Shown piece after piece: positions 46,307 through 54,978 of a DNA stretch of 64,000 bases (position 1 is the first letter of the stretch; each line of letters opens with the position of its first letter). The stretch covers positions 124,001 through 188,000 of the forward strand of contig JADKEK010000002.1 of assembly GCA_016718035.1 (NCBI GenBank), read 5' to 3'. Under the pieces are notes generated by a model. It was not told where the DNA came from and ran no database searches. It saw only the letters and a program-made list of their open reading frames with translations. This stretch comes from Bacteroidota bacterium. GTDB taxonomy: Bacteria; Bacteroidota; Bacteroidia; Chitinophagales; BACL12. A program made the translations under genes and the position numbers.

Positions 46307-46386
46307 AATATAGTCGAAAGCAGGGTAAATCACCCTATTTCTATATCTATTCTTACTGTAAACTTCCATAATTAGTTATCATTCCT

Positions 46387-46394
46387 TACCTTTG
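46387..46394 (+). promoter_or_regulatory. -7 box upstream of the DUF177-rpmF-fabH run
   Basis: TACCTTTG matches TAnnTTTG exactly, 25 bases before the GTG start of the DUF177 gene. A weak hairpin (46322-46336, 5-bp stem then T-rich) after pdxA may reduce read-through. Confidence 0.5.
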
Positions 46395-46419
46395 TCAGCC
46401 TTTTTAAAAAACACGGGAA

Positions 46420-46962
46420 GTGAACGAGTTGAGGGAATATCAAATCCCCTTTGTGGGCATGAAGTTGGGATTGCACCACTTCAACTTCGAACTGGAGGAG
46501 ACATTCTTCAGCCATTTTGAAGGCAGCGAAGTTAGCAAGGGCAAGGTTTTCATCGACCTTGAGTTTGATAAAAAGGAGCGTTTGTTTGTTCTTAAATTTG
46601 ATGTTTCAGGAAGTATAACTACTGAATGTGACCGTTGCGGACAGGAGTTTGATTTACCCATTCATGGCAATCATACTTTATATGTTAAGCTCGGTGACAA
46701 ACGAGAAGAAGACGTTGATAATGAGGAAGTTATATGGATACCGGAAAGCGAATCGGTTTTAGACCTTGCAGAAATCATTTATGAGTTTGTGCATTTAACC
46801 TTACCCATTCAGCGTACACACCCTGATTTAAGGGATGGGAAACCGGGTTGCGACCCTGAAATATTAAAATTACTGGCATCTGAAGATGAAGTTGCCGGTG
46901 AAGATGATAATAGTAATAAAGATCCCCGTTGGGATATTTTGAATAATTTAAATACAAATTAA
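46420..46962 (+). CDS. DUF177/YceD-family protein
   Basis: 180 residues with the CxxC pair in TTECDRCGQEFDLPI and the conserved LDLAEIIYEFVHLTLPIQRTH region followed by GCDPE. YceD proteins are linked to 23S rRNA processing and ribosome assembly and almost always precede rpmF, as here (11 bases). The start is GTG at 46420, because the conserved N-terminus EYQIPFVGMKLGLHHF lies in this frame before the first ATG. Confidence 0.9.
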   Translation: MNELREYQIPFVGMKLGLHHFNFELEETFFSHFEGSEVSKGKVFIDLEFDKKERLFVLKFDVSGSITTECDRCGQEFDLPIHGNHTLYVKLGDKREEDVDNEEVIWIPESESVLDLAEIIYEFVHLTLPIQRTHPDLRDGKPGCDPEILKLLASEDEVAGEDDNSNKDPRWDILNNLNTN

Positions 46963-46973
46963 AATTTAATACA

Positions 46974-47153
46974 ATGCCAAATCCAAAACGACGCCATTCC
47001 AAGCAAAGAACTTTGACGCGCCGCAACCATCACGGAGCAGACATGCCAAATGTTGCAAATTGTCCTAATTGTGGTGCACCGGTGTTACGTCATCGCGTAT
47101 GCTCAGAATGCGGAAATTACAGAGGTAAAATTGCTATCGAGAAAAAAGCTTAA
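46974..47153 (+). CDS. rpmF: Large ribosomal subunit protein bL32
   Basis: 59-residue 50S protein reading MPNPKRRHSKQRTLTRRNHH at the start. It keeps the zinc ribbon cysteines in NCPNCGAP and VCSECGNYRG, the zinc-binding (C+) form. It lies 11 bases after the DUF177 gene and 38 before fabH. Confidence 0.97.
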   Translation: MPNPKRRHSKQRTLTRRNHHGADMPNVANCPNCGAPVLRHRVCSECGNYRGKIAIEKKA

Positions 47154-47191
47154 TCCACTAAAGGGATTTTCAGTTAATCAATACCCACAGT

Positions 47192-48181
47192 ATGAATAAA
47201 CCGCTCGCAGCAATTACCGGTGTTTACGGTTATGTTCCCGAATACAGGCTTACCAATGCCGAACTCGAGAAAATGGTAGACACTTCCGACGAGTGGATTA
47301 TGACACGAACCGGCATCAAAGAACGCCGGATATTTAAGGGCGAAGGTTTAGCCACTTCCGACATGGTTGTGGAAGCCGTTAAAGGTTTACTCGAAAAAAC
47401 AGGTAATAAGGCTACCGACATCGATATGTTATTGGTAGCAACTACTACACCTGATATGCCTTTCCCTGCAACAGCAAATATTGCCTGCGATAAATTAGGC
47501 TGTAATCATATTTTAAGCTTCGACATTAGTGCCGCTTGTAGCGGCTTTTTGTATGCCCTTACCACAGGTGCCAAGTTTATTGAAACTGGCATGTATAAAA
47601 AAGTGGTAATAGTAGGTGCAGACAAAATGTCTTCCATTATTAATTATACTGACCGCACAACATGTGTGATTTTTGGTGATGGTGCCGGTGCCGTTTTACT
47701 GGAGGCAAGTACTGATAGTAATGGTATAATTGATTCTGTGTTAAAATCAGACGGTTCAGGTCGTCACTATTTGCATCAAAAAGCAGGTGGTTCATTAAAA
47801 CCGGCAAGTGCCGAAACAGTTGCTGCAAATGAACATACCGTTTACCAGGAAGGTAAAACTGTTTTCAAATTTGCTGTAAAAAACATGGCAGATGTTGCGG
47901 AAGATATCATGAAACGCAATAATCTGAAAAGTGAAGACATTGCCTGGCTGGTTCCTCATCAAGCTAATTTACGTATTATTGACGCAACAGCTGAAAGAAT
48001 GGGGCTGCCAAAAGATAAAGTGATGATCAATATTGAAAAATTTGGCAACACCACAGCAGGTACATTACCATTATGTTTATGGGAATGGGAACCGAAATTA
48101 AAAAAAGGCGACAACGTTGTGTTGGCCGCTTTTGGTGGTGGATTTACATGGGGTGCAACATTAATTAAATGGGCTTATTGA
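47192..48181 (+). CDS. fabH: 3-oxoacyl-[ACP] synthase III
   Basis: Starts fatty-acid synthesis by condensing acetyl-CoA (or branched primers) with malonyl-ACP. The 329-residue protein shows the Cys116-His256-Asn286 triad in SAACSGFLYAL, VPHQANLRIID and EKFGNTTAGT, plus DEWIMTRTGIKERR and the C-terminal AAFGGGFTWGATLIKW. No plsX is present in front of it, unlike in many other phyla. Confidence 0.96.
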   Translation: MNKPLAAITGVYGYVPEYRLTNAELEKMVDTSDEWIMTRTGIKERRIFKGEGLATSDMVVEAVKGLLEKTGNKATDIDMLLVATTTPDMPFPATANIACDKLGCNHILSFDISAACSGFLYALTTGAKFIETGMYKKVVIVGADKMSSIINYTDRTTCVIFGDGAGAVLLEASTDSNGIIDSVLKSDGSGRHYLHQKAGGSLKPASAETVAANEHTVYQEGKTVFKFAVKNMADVAEDIMKRNNLKSEDIAWLVPHQANLRIIDATAERMGLPKDKVMINIEKFGNTTAGTLPLCLWEWEPKLKKGDNVVLAAFGGGFTWGATLIKWAY

Positions 48182-48254
48182 GTTTCAGTAAGCTAATAAA
48201 TAACAAGGCAATACAATAAATTGCCGATTCGCTAATAATCACTAATTAACAGTT

Positions 48255-48818
48255 ATGTCAACTACTGCAGATATTAGAAAAGGCCTTTGCATCGAACTCA
48301 ACAACGATGTTTGGCAAATTGTAGATTTTCAACACGTGAAACCAGGTAAAGGCAACGCGTTTGTCCGCACAAAAATTAAAAGTTTAACCACTGCCCGCAC
48401 ATTGGAAAACACTTTCCCGTCTGGTGCAGATTTAAAAATTGTGCGCGTTGAACGCCGCACTTTTCAATACTTGTATAACGATGAAACCGGTTATACATTT
48501 ATGAATAATGAAACTTTCGACCAGGTAACATTGGATGCCGACATGGTAGAAGGTAAAGAGTTTTATAAAGAAGGACAGGAAATTGACATCCTTTTCCACG
48601 CTGATACCGAAAAACCACTCTTTTGCGAATTGCCTGCACATATTATCTTAGCAGTTACTTATGCAGAACCGGGGGTAAAAGGAAATACCGCAACCAATGC
48701 ATATAAAAACGCAACGGTTGAAACAGGTGCCAATATCCAGGTGCCCTTGTTTGTAGAAGAAGGGGATGTTATTAAAATTGACACCCGATCATTTGAATAT
48801 GTTGAACGTGTAAAATAA
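48255..48818 (+). CDS. efp: Translation elongation factor P
   Basis: Relieves ribosome stalling at polyproline. 187 residues with the three-domain EF-P layout. The domain I loop is KPGKGNAFVRTK with lysine (Lys32) at the tip, the residue modified in many bacteria; no modifying enzyme gene (epmA/epmB) is in this window. Domain III contains GNTATNAYKNATVETGA and ends EGDVIKIDTRSFEYVER. Confidence 0.96.
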   Translation: MSTTADIRKGLCIELNNDVWQIVDFQHVKPGKGNAFVRTKIKSLTTARTLENTFPSGADLKIVRVERRTFQYLYNDETGYTFMNNETFDQVTLDADMVEGKEFYKEGQEIDILFHADTEKPLFCELPAHIILAVTYAEPGVKGNTATNAYKNATVETGANIQVPLFVEEGDVIKIDTRSFEYVERVK

Positions 48819-48825
48819 CCTTACT

Positions 48826-49320
48826 ATGGACTTTAAAGAAATTCAGGAGTTAATCAGGATGGTGAACAAAAACAACATCGCTGAACTTACTATCGAAAAT
48901 CAGGATTTTCGTATAAAAATTAAAACGGCATTAGCCGCTACCTACTCCACTCAGGCGCCGGTAGTAATGCAACAAATGCCTCAACAGATTGCCATGCCGC
49001 AAATGCAGCAGGCAGCAACATCTGAAAAGCCGCAAACCACTCAGGAATCTGCTAAATCTGAAGAAGCATCCGGTGGAAATACCATCACTATTAAGTCGCC
49101 AATTGTAGGTACTTTTTATCGTTCTCCTGGACCTGATAAAGATGTATTCGTGAAAGTTGGAGATGAAATTGGTGTAGGCACTAAATTATGTATCATTGAA
49201 GCAATGAAATTATTCAACGAAATTGAAAGCGAACACTCAGGTCGTATCGTTAAAATTTTAGTTGATGATGCTAGTCCGGTAGAATACGACCAGCCATTGT
49301 TTCTTATTGAACCTAAATAA
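48826..49320 (+). CDS. accB: Acetyl-CoA carboxylase biotin carboxyl carrier protein
   Basis: Carries carboxybiotin between AccC and the carboxyltransferase. 164 residues: an N-terminal MDFKEIQELIRMVNKNNIAE segment, a Gln/Met/Ala/Pro-rich linker at about 45-80, and the biotinyl domain with SPIVGTFYRSPGPD and the biotin lysine Lys128 in IEAMKLFNEIE. It follows efp by 7 bases. Confidence 0.96.
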   Translation: MDFKEIQELIRMVNKNNIAELTIENQDFRIKIKTALAATYSTQAPVVMQQMPQQIAMPQMQQAATSEKPQTTQESAKSEEASGGNTITIKSPIVGTFYRSPGPDKDVFVKVGDEIGVGTKLCIIEAMKLFNEIESEHSGRIVKILVDDASPVEYDQPLFLIEPK

Positions 49321-49327
49321 TTAGCAT

Positions 49328-49359
49328 TAGCTCCCTTACTTTGGGAGCTATTTATTTTT
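49328..49359 (+). terminator. Hairpin/terminator between accB and accC
   Basis: A perfect 8-bp stem (49328-49335 with 49343-49350; TAGCTCCC / GGGAGCTA) with a 7-base loop is followed by TTTATTTTT. It lies 7 bases past accB and 31 before accC, so it would reduce accC transcription relative to accB or allow attenuation. Confidence 0.7.
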
Positions 49360-49389
49360 CAGCTATTTAGTTAATCCATAAACTTACAA

Positions 49390-50739
49390 ATGTTTAAAAA
49401 GATACTCATAGCCAACCGTGGTGAAATTGCGCTTCGCATTATTCGTACAGCTAAAGAAATGGGTATAAAAACCGTTGCTGTATACTCCACTGCTGACAAA
49501 GACAGTTTACCTGTTCGTTTTGCAGATGAAGCCGTATGTATCGGACCTCCATCTTCTAAAGAATCATATTTAAGTATTCCAAAAATTATGGCCGCAGCTG
49601 AAATTACCAATGCTGATGCTATACATCCGGGATATGGATTTTTAAGTGAGAACGATATGTTCTCTGAAATTTGTGCAAAATACGGTATCAAATTTATCGG
49701 ACCAACGCCTGATCAGATTCGCAAAATGGGCGATAAAATCACCGCTAAGGACACCATGAAAAAAGCAGGTGTGCCTGTTGTTCCGGGTAGCGATGGTTTG
49801 TTAAAAGATGTGGCAGACGCTAAAAAACAAGCTAAAAAAATTGGCTATCCCGTTATTGTAAAAGCAACTGCCGGTGGTGGTGGAAAAGGAATGCGTATTG
49901 TATGGAAGGAATCTGAAATGGAAAGCGCATTTTCTACTGCAAGCATGGAAGCAAAAGCTTCGTTTAGTAACGATGGATTATATATGGAGAAATTCATTGA
50001 AGAACCTCGCCATATTGAAATCCAGGTTGCAGGCGACCGCTATGGAAAAGCATGCCACTTAAGTGAACGTGACTGCTCTATTCAACGTCGCCATCAGAAA
50101 TTGGTTGAAGAAACTCCTTCTCCGTTTTTAGATGATAAATTACGCCGCAAAATGGGTGATGCTGCTGTTAAAGCTGCTGAATCTATCGCATATGAAGGTG
50201 TTGGAACAATTGAATTCTTAACCGATAAACACCGCAACTTCTATTTCATGGAAATGAATACCCGTATTCAGGTTGAACATCCTGTTACAGAAGAAGTTGT
50301 TGATTTTGATTTGATTAAAGAACAAATTAAAATAGCAATGGGTGATAAAATTTCAGGTAAAAATTATTTCCCTGAATTACACGCCATGGAATGTCGTATT
50401 AATGCTGAGGATCCAAGAAAAAATTTCTCTCCAAGCCCTGGAAAAATTACCAGCTTCCATTCACCTAAAGGACATGGTGTTCGCGTAGATACTGCTGTTT
50501 ATGCAGGATATACTATTCCGCAATATTATGATAGTATGATTGCTAAATTAATTTGTAAAGCAAGAACTCGCGAAGAAGTAATTTTAAAAATGCAACGCGC
50601 TTTAGATGAGTTTATTGTTGAAGGAATTAAAACAACAATTCCTTTTCACAAAAAATTAATGAAAGACGAAAGATTCAGAGCAGGTGTATTTGATACATCA
50701 TTTATGAATAGTTTCGACTTATCTGATTTACCAGAATAA
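49390..50739 (+). CDS. accC: Acetyl-CoA carboxylase biotin carboxylase subunit
   Basis: ATP-dependent carboxylation of biotin on AccB. The 449-residue product has KILIANRGEIALRIIRTAKE, the ATP-grasp glycine loop KATAGGGGKGMR, ERDCSIQRRHQKLVEE, and MEMNTRIQVEHPVTE, all in order. Length is that of stand-alone AccC, so no fusion. Confidence 0.97.
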   Translation: MFKKILIANRGEIALRIIRTAKEMGIKTVAVYSTADKDSLPVRFADEAVCIGPPSSKESYLSIPKIMAAAEITNADAIHPGYGFLSENDMFSEICAKYGIKFIGPTPDQIRKMGDKITAKDTMKKAGVPVVPGSDGLLKDVADAKKQAKKIGYPVIVKATAGGGGKGMRIVWKESEMESAFSTASMEAKASFSNDGLYMEKFIEEPRHIEIQVAGDRYGKACHLSERDCSIQRRHQKLVEETPSPFLDDKLRRKMGDAAVKAAESIAYEGVGTIEFLTDKHRNFYFMEMNTRIQVEHPVTEEVVDFDLIKEQIKIAMGDKISGKNYFPELHAMECRINAEDPRKNFSPSPGKITSFHSPKGHGVRVDTAVYAGYTIPQYYDSMIAKLICKARTREEVILKMQRALDEFIVEGIKTTIPFHKKLMKDERFRAGVFDTSFMNSFDLSDLPE

Positions 50740-50760
50740 TACAATCATTAAACGAAATAG

Positions 50761-50790
50761 AAAGACAAGCCGCAAAGCTTGTCTTTTTTT
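50761..50790 (+). terminator. Terminator after accC
   Basis: A perfect 9-bp stem (AAGACAAGC / GCTTGTCTT) with a 6-base loop is followed by TTTTTATT on the plus strand. On the minus strand it could also act weakly for purT. Confidence 0.88.
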
Positions 50791-50791
50791 A

Positions 50792-51961
50792 TTATTTACC
50801 GTTTACAACACGAACTTTTGCCGCATTATTTATTGCTTTTTGTTTCACTTGTTGCACATCAGTATTAGGTTCATCATATGCTAATGTCACACCCATTCTG
50901 CGATATTTTCTGGTTGTTGGTTTGCCAAATATTTTAATATCAGTTTTGGGCTCTGCGATAGCATTTTGTATTCCTTCATAATGAAACTCATTACTTTCTT
51001 CGCTGGCTAAAATAACTGCACTGGCACCACATTGCAATAAAGTAATTTCAGGTATTGGTAAATTTAAAACTGCACGTGCATGTAATTCAAACTCCGATAA
51101 ATTTTGTGTGCCCGCTAATGTCACCATTCCTGTATCATGAGGCCGCGGACTTAATTCCGAAAAATAGACACCTTCGGGTGCCAGAAAAAATTCAACACCC
51201 CAAATACCTGCTCCGGATAATGCTTCTGTTACTTTACCTGCAATAAATTGTGCTTCTGCTAAATGTTCGGGATTAATATAAGCCGGTTGCCAACTTTCCT
51301 GATAATCACCCCTCTCCTGCCTATGTCCTATTGGCGGACAAAATAACGTTGGTCCGTTTTGCTGTGTTACCGTTAATAGTGTTATTTCTGAATCAAAACG
51401 AACAAATGCTTCAACTATTACTTCTGCAATATCACCGCGTTTTCCGCTTTGTGCATATTCCCATGATTTAATGATATCAGATTCCGATTTAATTACCGAT
51501 TGCCCTTTTCCACTAGAACTCATTAAAGGTTTAACTACACATGGCATACCAATTTCTTGCACGGCAGCAGCTAATTCTTCATAACTGGTAGCATAAGCAT
51601 ATTTTGCAGTACGTAATCCAAGTTCCTTTGCAGCTAAGTCGCGAATAGCTTTTCTATTCATAGTAAAATTTGCAGCACGCGCGCTTGGCACAACCTGTAT
51701 GCCCCATTTTTCATAATCATAAAATCGTTCGGTGCGAATAGCTTCTATTTCAGGAACAATAATATCGGGTTGATGTTTTTTAACAATTGCATCTAAGGCA
51801 TCTCCATCCAACATCGAAATAATTTCTCTTTCATCTGCAACTTGCTGAGCAGGAGCGTCATTATAACTATCTACAGCAATAACATATTGCCCCAAACGTT
51901 TACAGGCAATAACAAATTCTTTACCCAACTCACCGCTGCCTAATAACATTATTTTTTTCAT
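50792..51961 (-). CDS. purT: Formate-dependent phosphoribosylglycinamide formyltransferase
   Basis: ATP-grasp enzyme of purine synthesis that uses formate instead of formyl-tetrahydrofolate. The 389-residue protein has MLLGSGELGKEFVIACKRLG at the N-terminus, VVKPLMSSSGKGQS, PIGHRQERGDYQESWQP, and SPRPHDTGMVTL, matching PurT. ATG 51961 is preferred over a TTG three codons upstream. Convergent with accC. Confidence 0.96.
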   Translation of the reverse strand: MKKIMLLGSGELGKEFVIACKRLGQYVIAVDSYNDAPAQQVADEREIISMLDGDALDAIVKKHQPDIIVPEIEAIRTERFYDYEKWGIQVVPSARAANFTMNRKAIRDLAAKELGLRTAKYAYATSYEELAAAVQEIGMPCVVKPLMSSSGKGQSVIKSESDIIKSWEYAQSGKRGDIAEVIVEAFVRFDSEITLLTVTQQNGPTLFCPPIGHRQERGDYQESWQPAYINPEHLAEAQFIAGKVTEALSGAGIWGVEFFLAPEGVYFSELSPRPHDTGMVTLAGTQNLSEFELHARAVLNLPIPEITLLQCGASAVILASEESNEFHYEGIQNAIAEPKTDIKIFGKPTTRKYRRMGVTLAYDEPNTDVQQVKQKAINNAAKVRVVNGK

Positions 51962-51991
51962 CAATAACAATTAATTTTTAATTAAAAATCT

Positions 51992-53935
51992 TTACAAAAT
52001 TATCACTTTCTGCACGATGTCTGTGCTGCCGTTTTTTACCACAATAACATATAGTCCAGAAGGCCATGTAGTTACATCAATTTCAAATTTCGCTGTCTGT
52101 GAATCGGCAACAAATTTCGATTGCATTACCAAATCTGCCGAGCCTGAATAAATCACAATTTCATATTCATCTTCAGTTAAAGCAAATAGCTGAACATTAA
52201 TTTTATCTTGTACTAATGTTGGATACACAACTAACTGAACTGTATTTTCTAACAATTCAGTTTTGGTAACTATCGACTCACCATGTAGCAACTCAATTGC
52301 AGGATCTAAAATAACTGCGTTTGCTTCAAACGGAATTGGAACAGAAAACAATTGCCCGTTTTGTGTATGTTTTAGATGTATGTCTAATGAATCATTTTCA
52401 CCTTTAATTCGGAGTGGCACATCCATTTCAAAAAAGTCGACACTTGGATGAGATGTTGATTGACTTAAGGCAATGGTAACAAAACCATTATCATCCTGTG
52501 TCCACAATACATGATAGGTTGGAAATCCTTCTCCATAAAACCAATCATTAAAAAATTCAGATAAGGAAGTATCTGCAGCCGACTCCAAATGTTGAACTAA
52601 GTCGGTAGTTGTTACGAATCCATAACTCAAATCAGCATCGGTAATATAATTTTTTATCCCTTGAAAAAAATCTTCATCACGTAATTGTTTCCGCAGCATA
52701 TGCAATAACCATCCACCTTTGTAATAGGATAATCGGCCATCAAAAATCCGACTAACTAAAGTAGTATCATCCACCCAAACAGAGCCTCCCGGTTGCGACA
52801 CAACCACATTTCTCGTTCCATTTAACCATCCTTCATAATAATTATTAGGGTCTTCTGAAAAATCGTAACTCATCCAAGTGCTGTAGGTAGCAAAACCTTC
52901 ATTCAGCCAAATGTCCCGCCAACTGGCACAAGTAATTTTATCGCCAAACCATTGATGTGCCATTTCATGAACTAATAATTCATATCCAAAATGTGTTACT
53001 GAGCTCATGGTTTGATGTTCCATTCCTCCACCCCAGCCAAATTGCATGTGTCCATATTTTTCTTCTTCAAATGGATAATTTCCGTAAATATCAGTGAATA
53101 ATTCAAATGAGGGTACAATGGCATTAATACCTGAAATGGCATCAACTAAAGTTTCCGGATAAATTAAATTATAAAACAACACAGAGTCTTCGTGATGGGG
53201 AGCATAAAATTCATAAACATTATAAACACTTACTACTATTCCGATCAGGTAGGTAACAATCGGATAATTGCTTTTCCAATGCCATGTAATATTATCACCG
53301 GTTGTCACTGCATCAATCAATAATCCCGGTCCGCCGACTTTATACAATTCGGGAGAAGTAACAAATACATCAATAGAATCAATTTTATCGTTGAGTGTTT
53401 GTTTACATGGCCACCAATCGCTTGCTCCATAAGGTTCCGATAAAGTCCAAATCACATTTCCTCCCACGTTGGTCCCTTTTACAAATGAACCAAATCCTGT
53501 TGAAGTGGGACTTCCATGATAAAAAACAGTCGTATTTAATTGCTCTCCTGTTATTATTTCATCATTTAAAAATACTTCAACAGCATTGGTACTGCGTTCA
53601 AAACCGGTGTTTATTCCATTGAGCCAAACTGAGTCAATAATTAGATTATCAGCTGCATCATAAAAAACAGAAGATGCATTTTGAGTAAGGGTGAAATGTG
53701 TTTCAACACTCCCGCTTATCATAAGTGTATCGGGATTAATTTTCCAATTGCATTTATGATAAAATATATCATAATTTCCAGTTGGTGCTGCATCAAATGC
53801 AGTAGTTTTTAATGCCGCCTGATTTAATTCTTTTTTTATCACATCGTTATAAAATTGTTCAAAGTTTATTTGCTGCGCAGATGTAACAACTGCTACAAAC
53901 ATCAAAACCGATAACCATTTTAAACGAAGCCACAT
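51992..53935 (-). CDS. M1-family aminopeptidase with type IX sorting domain
   Basis: 647 residues with a signal peptide (to VTSAQQ). The substrate motif GGGMEHQTM precedes the zinc site HEMAHQWFGD (His323, His327, Glu324) and the third ligand Glu346 in WLNEGFATY, the classic HExxH-x18-E layout. The last ~80 residues (LVVYPTLVQDKINVQLF to GLYVIVVKNG) are a type A sorting domain, so it is exported and held at the surface. Its ATG overlaps the stop of the AtpI-like gene by one base, so it is translated with the operon above it. Confidence 0.93.
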   Translation of the reverse strand: MWLRLKWLSVLMFVAVVTSAQQINFEQFYNDVIKKELNQAALKTTAFDAAPTGNYDIFYHKCNWKINPDTLMISGSVETHFTLTQNASSVFYDAADNLIIDSVWLNGINTGFERSTNAVEVFLNDEIITGEQLNTTVFYHGSPTSTGFGSFVKGTNVGGNVIWTLSEPYGASDWWPCKQTLNDKIDSIDVFVTSPELYKVGGPGLLIDAVTTGDNITWHWKSNYPIVTYLIGIVVSVYNVYEFYAPHHEDSVLFYNLIYPETLVDAISGINAIVPSFELFTDIYGNYPFEEEKYGHMQFGWGGGMEHQTMSSVTHFGYELLVHEMAHQWFGDKITCASWRDIWLNEGFATYSTWMSYDFSEDPNNYYEGWLNGTRNVVVSQPGGSVWVDDTTLVSRIFDGRLSYYKGGWLLHMLRKQLRDEDFFQGIKNYITDADLSYGFVTTTDLVQHLESAADTSLSEFFNDWFYGEGFPTYHVLWTQDDNGFVTIALSQSTSHPSVDFFEMDVPLRIKGENDSLDIHLKHTQNGQLFSVPIPFEANAVILDPAIELLHGESIVTKTELLENTVQLVVYPTLVQDKINVQLFALTEDEYEIVIYSGSADLVMQSKFVADSQTAKFEIDVTTWPSGLYVIVVKNGSTDIVQKVIIL

Positions 53936-54342
53936 TATTTCACAATCGGATTTTTTGGAGGAGCATTATTACCTAGCGCTTTTGATAATTTAACTAATTC
54001 CAAAGTTTCGAAAATGAGAAAAGAAAAATAGATGAGCGCAAACGGGGCAATAAATGCAATTCCCCCAACATCATTAGTGGATTTATAAACCATTACAACT
54101 ATTGCCGATAAAATTAATTTAGCAAAAATGCTGACAAAAAATACGCCCATAAAGTTGCTGAATTTTTGACGCATTGTGCTGGCAGAAAAATAATATGTGA
54201 CAATTGCCAACACAAAAAATAACACAAAACAAATCCAAACAAAATCCATTGCACTTGAAAACATTTCGAGTTTACCTAGTCCAAACAAAGCCACTGCCAC
54301 AACTGCAGAAAACGGAAGAAAACGTTTCAAAAAATCTATCAT
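53935..54342 (-). CDS. Small four-helix membrane protein, AtpI-like
   Basis: 135 residues with four hydrophobic helices (FSAVVAVALFGLG, FVWICFVLFFVLAIVTYYF, GVFFVSIFAKLILSAIVVM, IAFIAPFALIYFSFLIFETL). Its place directly after AtpZ matches the ATP synthase I-like proteins found in Bacteroidota before the ATP synthase genes, but atpB does not follow here. Family call rests on topology and order. Confidence 0.6.
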   Translation of the reverse strand: MIDFLKRFLPFSAVVAVALFGLGKLEMFSSAMDFVWICFVLFFVLAIVTYYFSASTMRQKFSNFMGVFFVSIFAKLILSAIVVMVYKSTNDVGGIAFIAPFALIYFSFLIFETLELVKLSKALGNNAPPKNPIVK

Positions 54343-54345
54343 AAA

Positions 54346-54588
54346 TTATTGCTTATTATTCTTTTTATTTTTATTCGGTAAAATAAAATCTTTCAGTACA
54401 GCATACATTCCTGCTGCTATTCCAAACAACGACAAAATTACTGTAAACCAAGGTTTAGTGTGTAGCACCTCATCTAATTTCATACCGCCCCAAACCCCAA
54501 GGAAAATTCCGGCAAACAATTGAAATGCCATTCCGGAATACTTGAAATAACTATCAAACTGTGGCTTCTTCGTATTGCGCTGAGGCAT
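54346..54588 (-). CDS. AtpZ/AtpI-family protein
   Basis: 80 residues with two membrane helices (FQLFAGIFLGVWGGMKLDEV and FTVILSLFGIAAGMYAVLKD) and a lysine/asparagine-rich tail, the standard AtpZ form. AtpZ/AtpI proteins help assemble the ATP synthase c-ring and may transport Mg2+ or Ca2+. Its start lies inside the 3' end of the bactofilin gene in another frame (35-base overlap). Confidence 0.85.
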   Translation of the reverse strand: MPQRNTKKPQFDSYFKYSGMAFQLFAGIFLGVWGGMKLDEVLHTKPWFTVILSLFGIAAGMYAVLKDFILPNKNKKNNKQ

Positions 54589-54964
54589 TGGTTAGTTTTC
54601 TTTCTTTGGTGCCCATATTACAAATACCATCAAAATGAGCTCCGTTTTCTATAACAATTTTTGCAGTATAAATGTTTCCTTCCACAACAGCGGTAGATTT
54701 TAAGGTAAGTACTTCACTTACCTCTAGGTCGCCAATGATTTTCCCTTCCACATCTGCACTTTTACAATGAACATCACCTTCAATAACACCGGTTTGCCCA
54801 ACTGCTACTTTTGCTTTTGTATATAAAGTTCCTCGAATTATGCCTTCAATCCTGATATCGCCATCGCTGGTAATACTTCCCTCAAAAGTGGTACCGTGGT
54901 TAATCCTGTTGGAAATGAAAGAACCTGGTGCAGACTGGGGGTTAGATTGTTTATTGCCGAACAT
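54554..54964 (-). CDS. Bactofilin (polymer-forming cytoskeletal protein)
   Basis: 136 residues. The bactofilin core from about 20 to 115 is a right-handed beta-helix pattern: GTTFEGSITSDGDIRIEG, GTLYTKAKVAVGQTGVIEGD, VEGKIIGDLEVSEVLTL. Bactofilins polymerise into membrane-linked filaments that place cell-wall enzymes. The M23 peptidase gene directly upstream (14 bases) is the usual partner, known for instance in Helicobacter and Caulobacter-type systems. Confidence 0.9.
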   Translation of the reverse strand: MFGNKQSNPQSAPGSFISNRINHGTTFEGSITSDGDIRIEGIIRGTLYTKAKVAVGQTGVIEGDVHCKSADVEGKIIGDLEVSEVLTLKSTAVVEGNIYTAKIVIENGAHFDGICNMGTKERKLTNASAQYEEATV

Positions 54965-54978
54965 ATCAGTATTAAATT

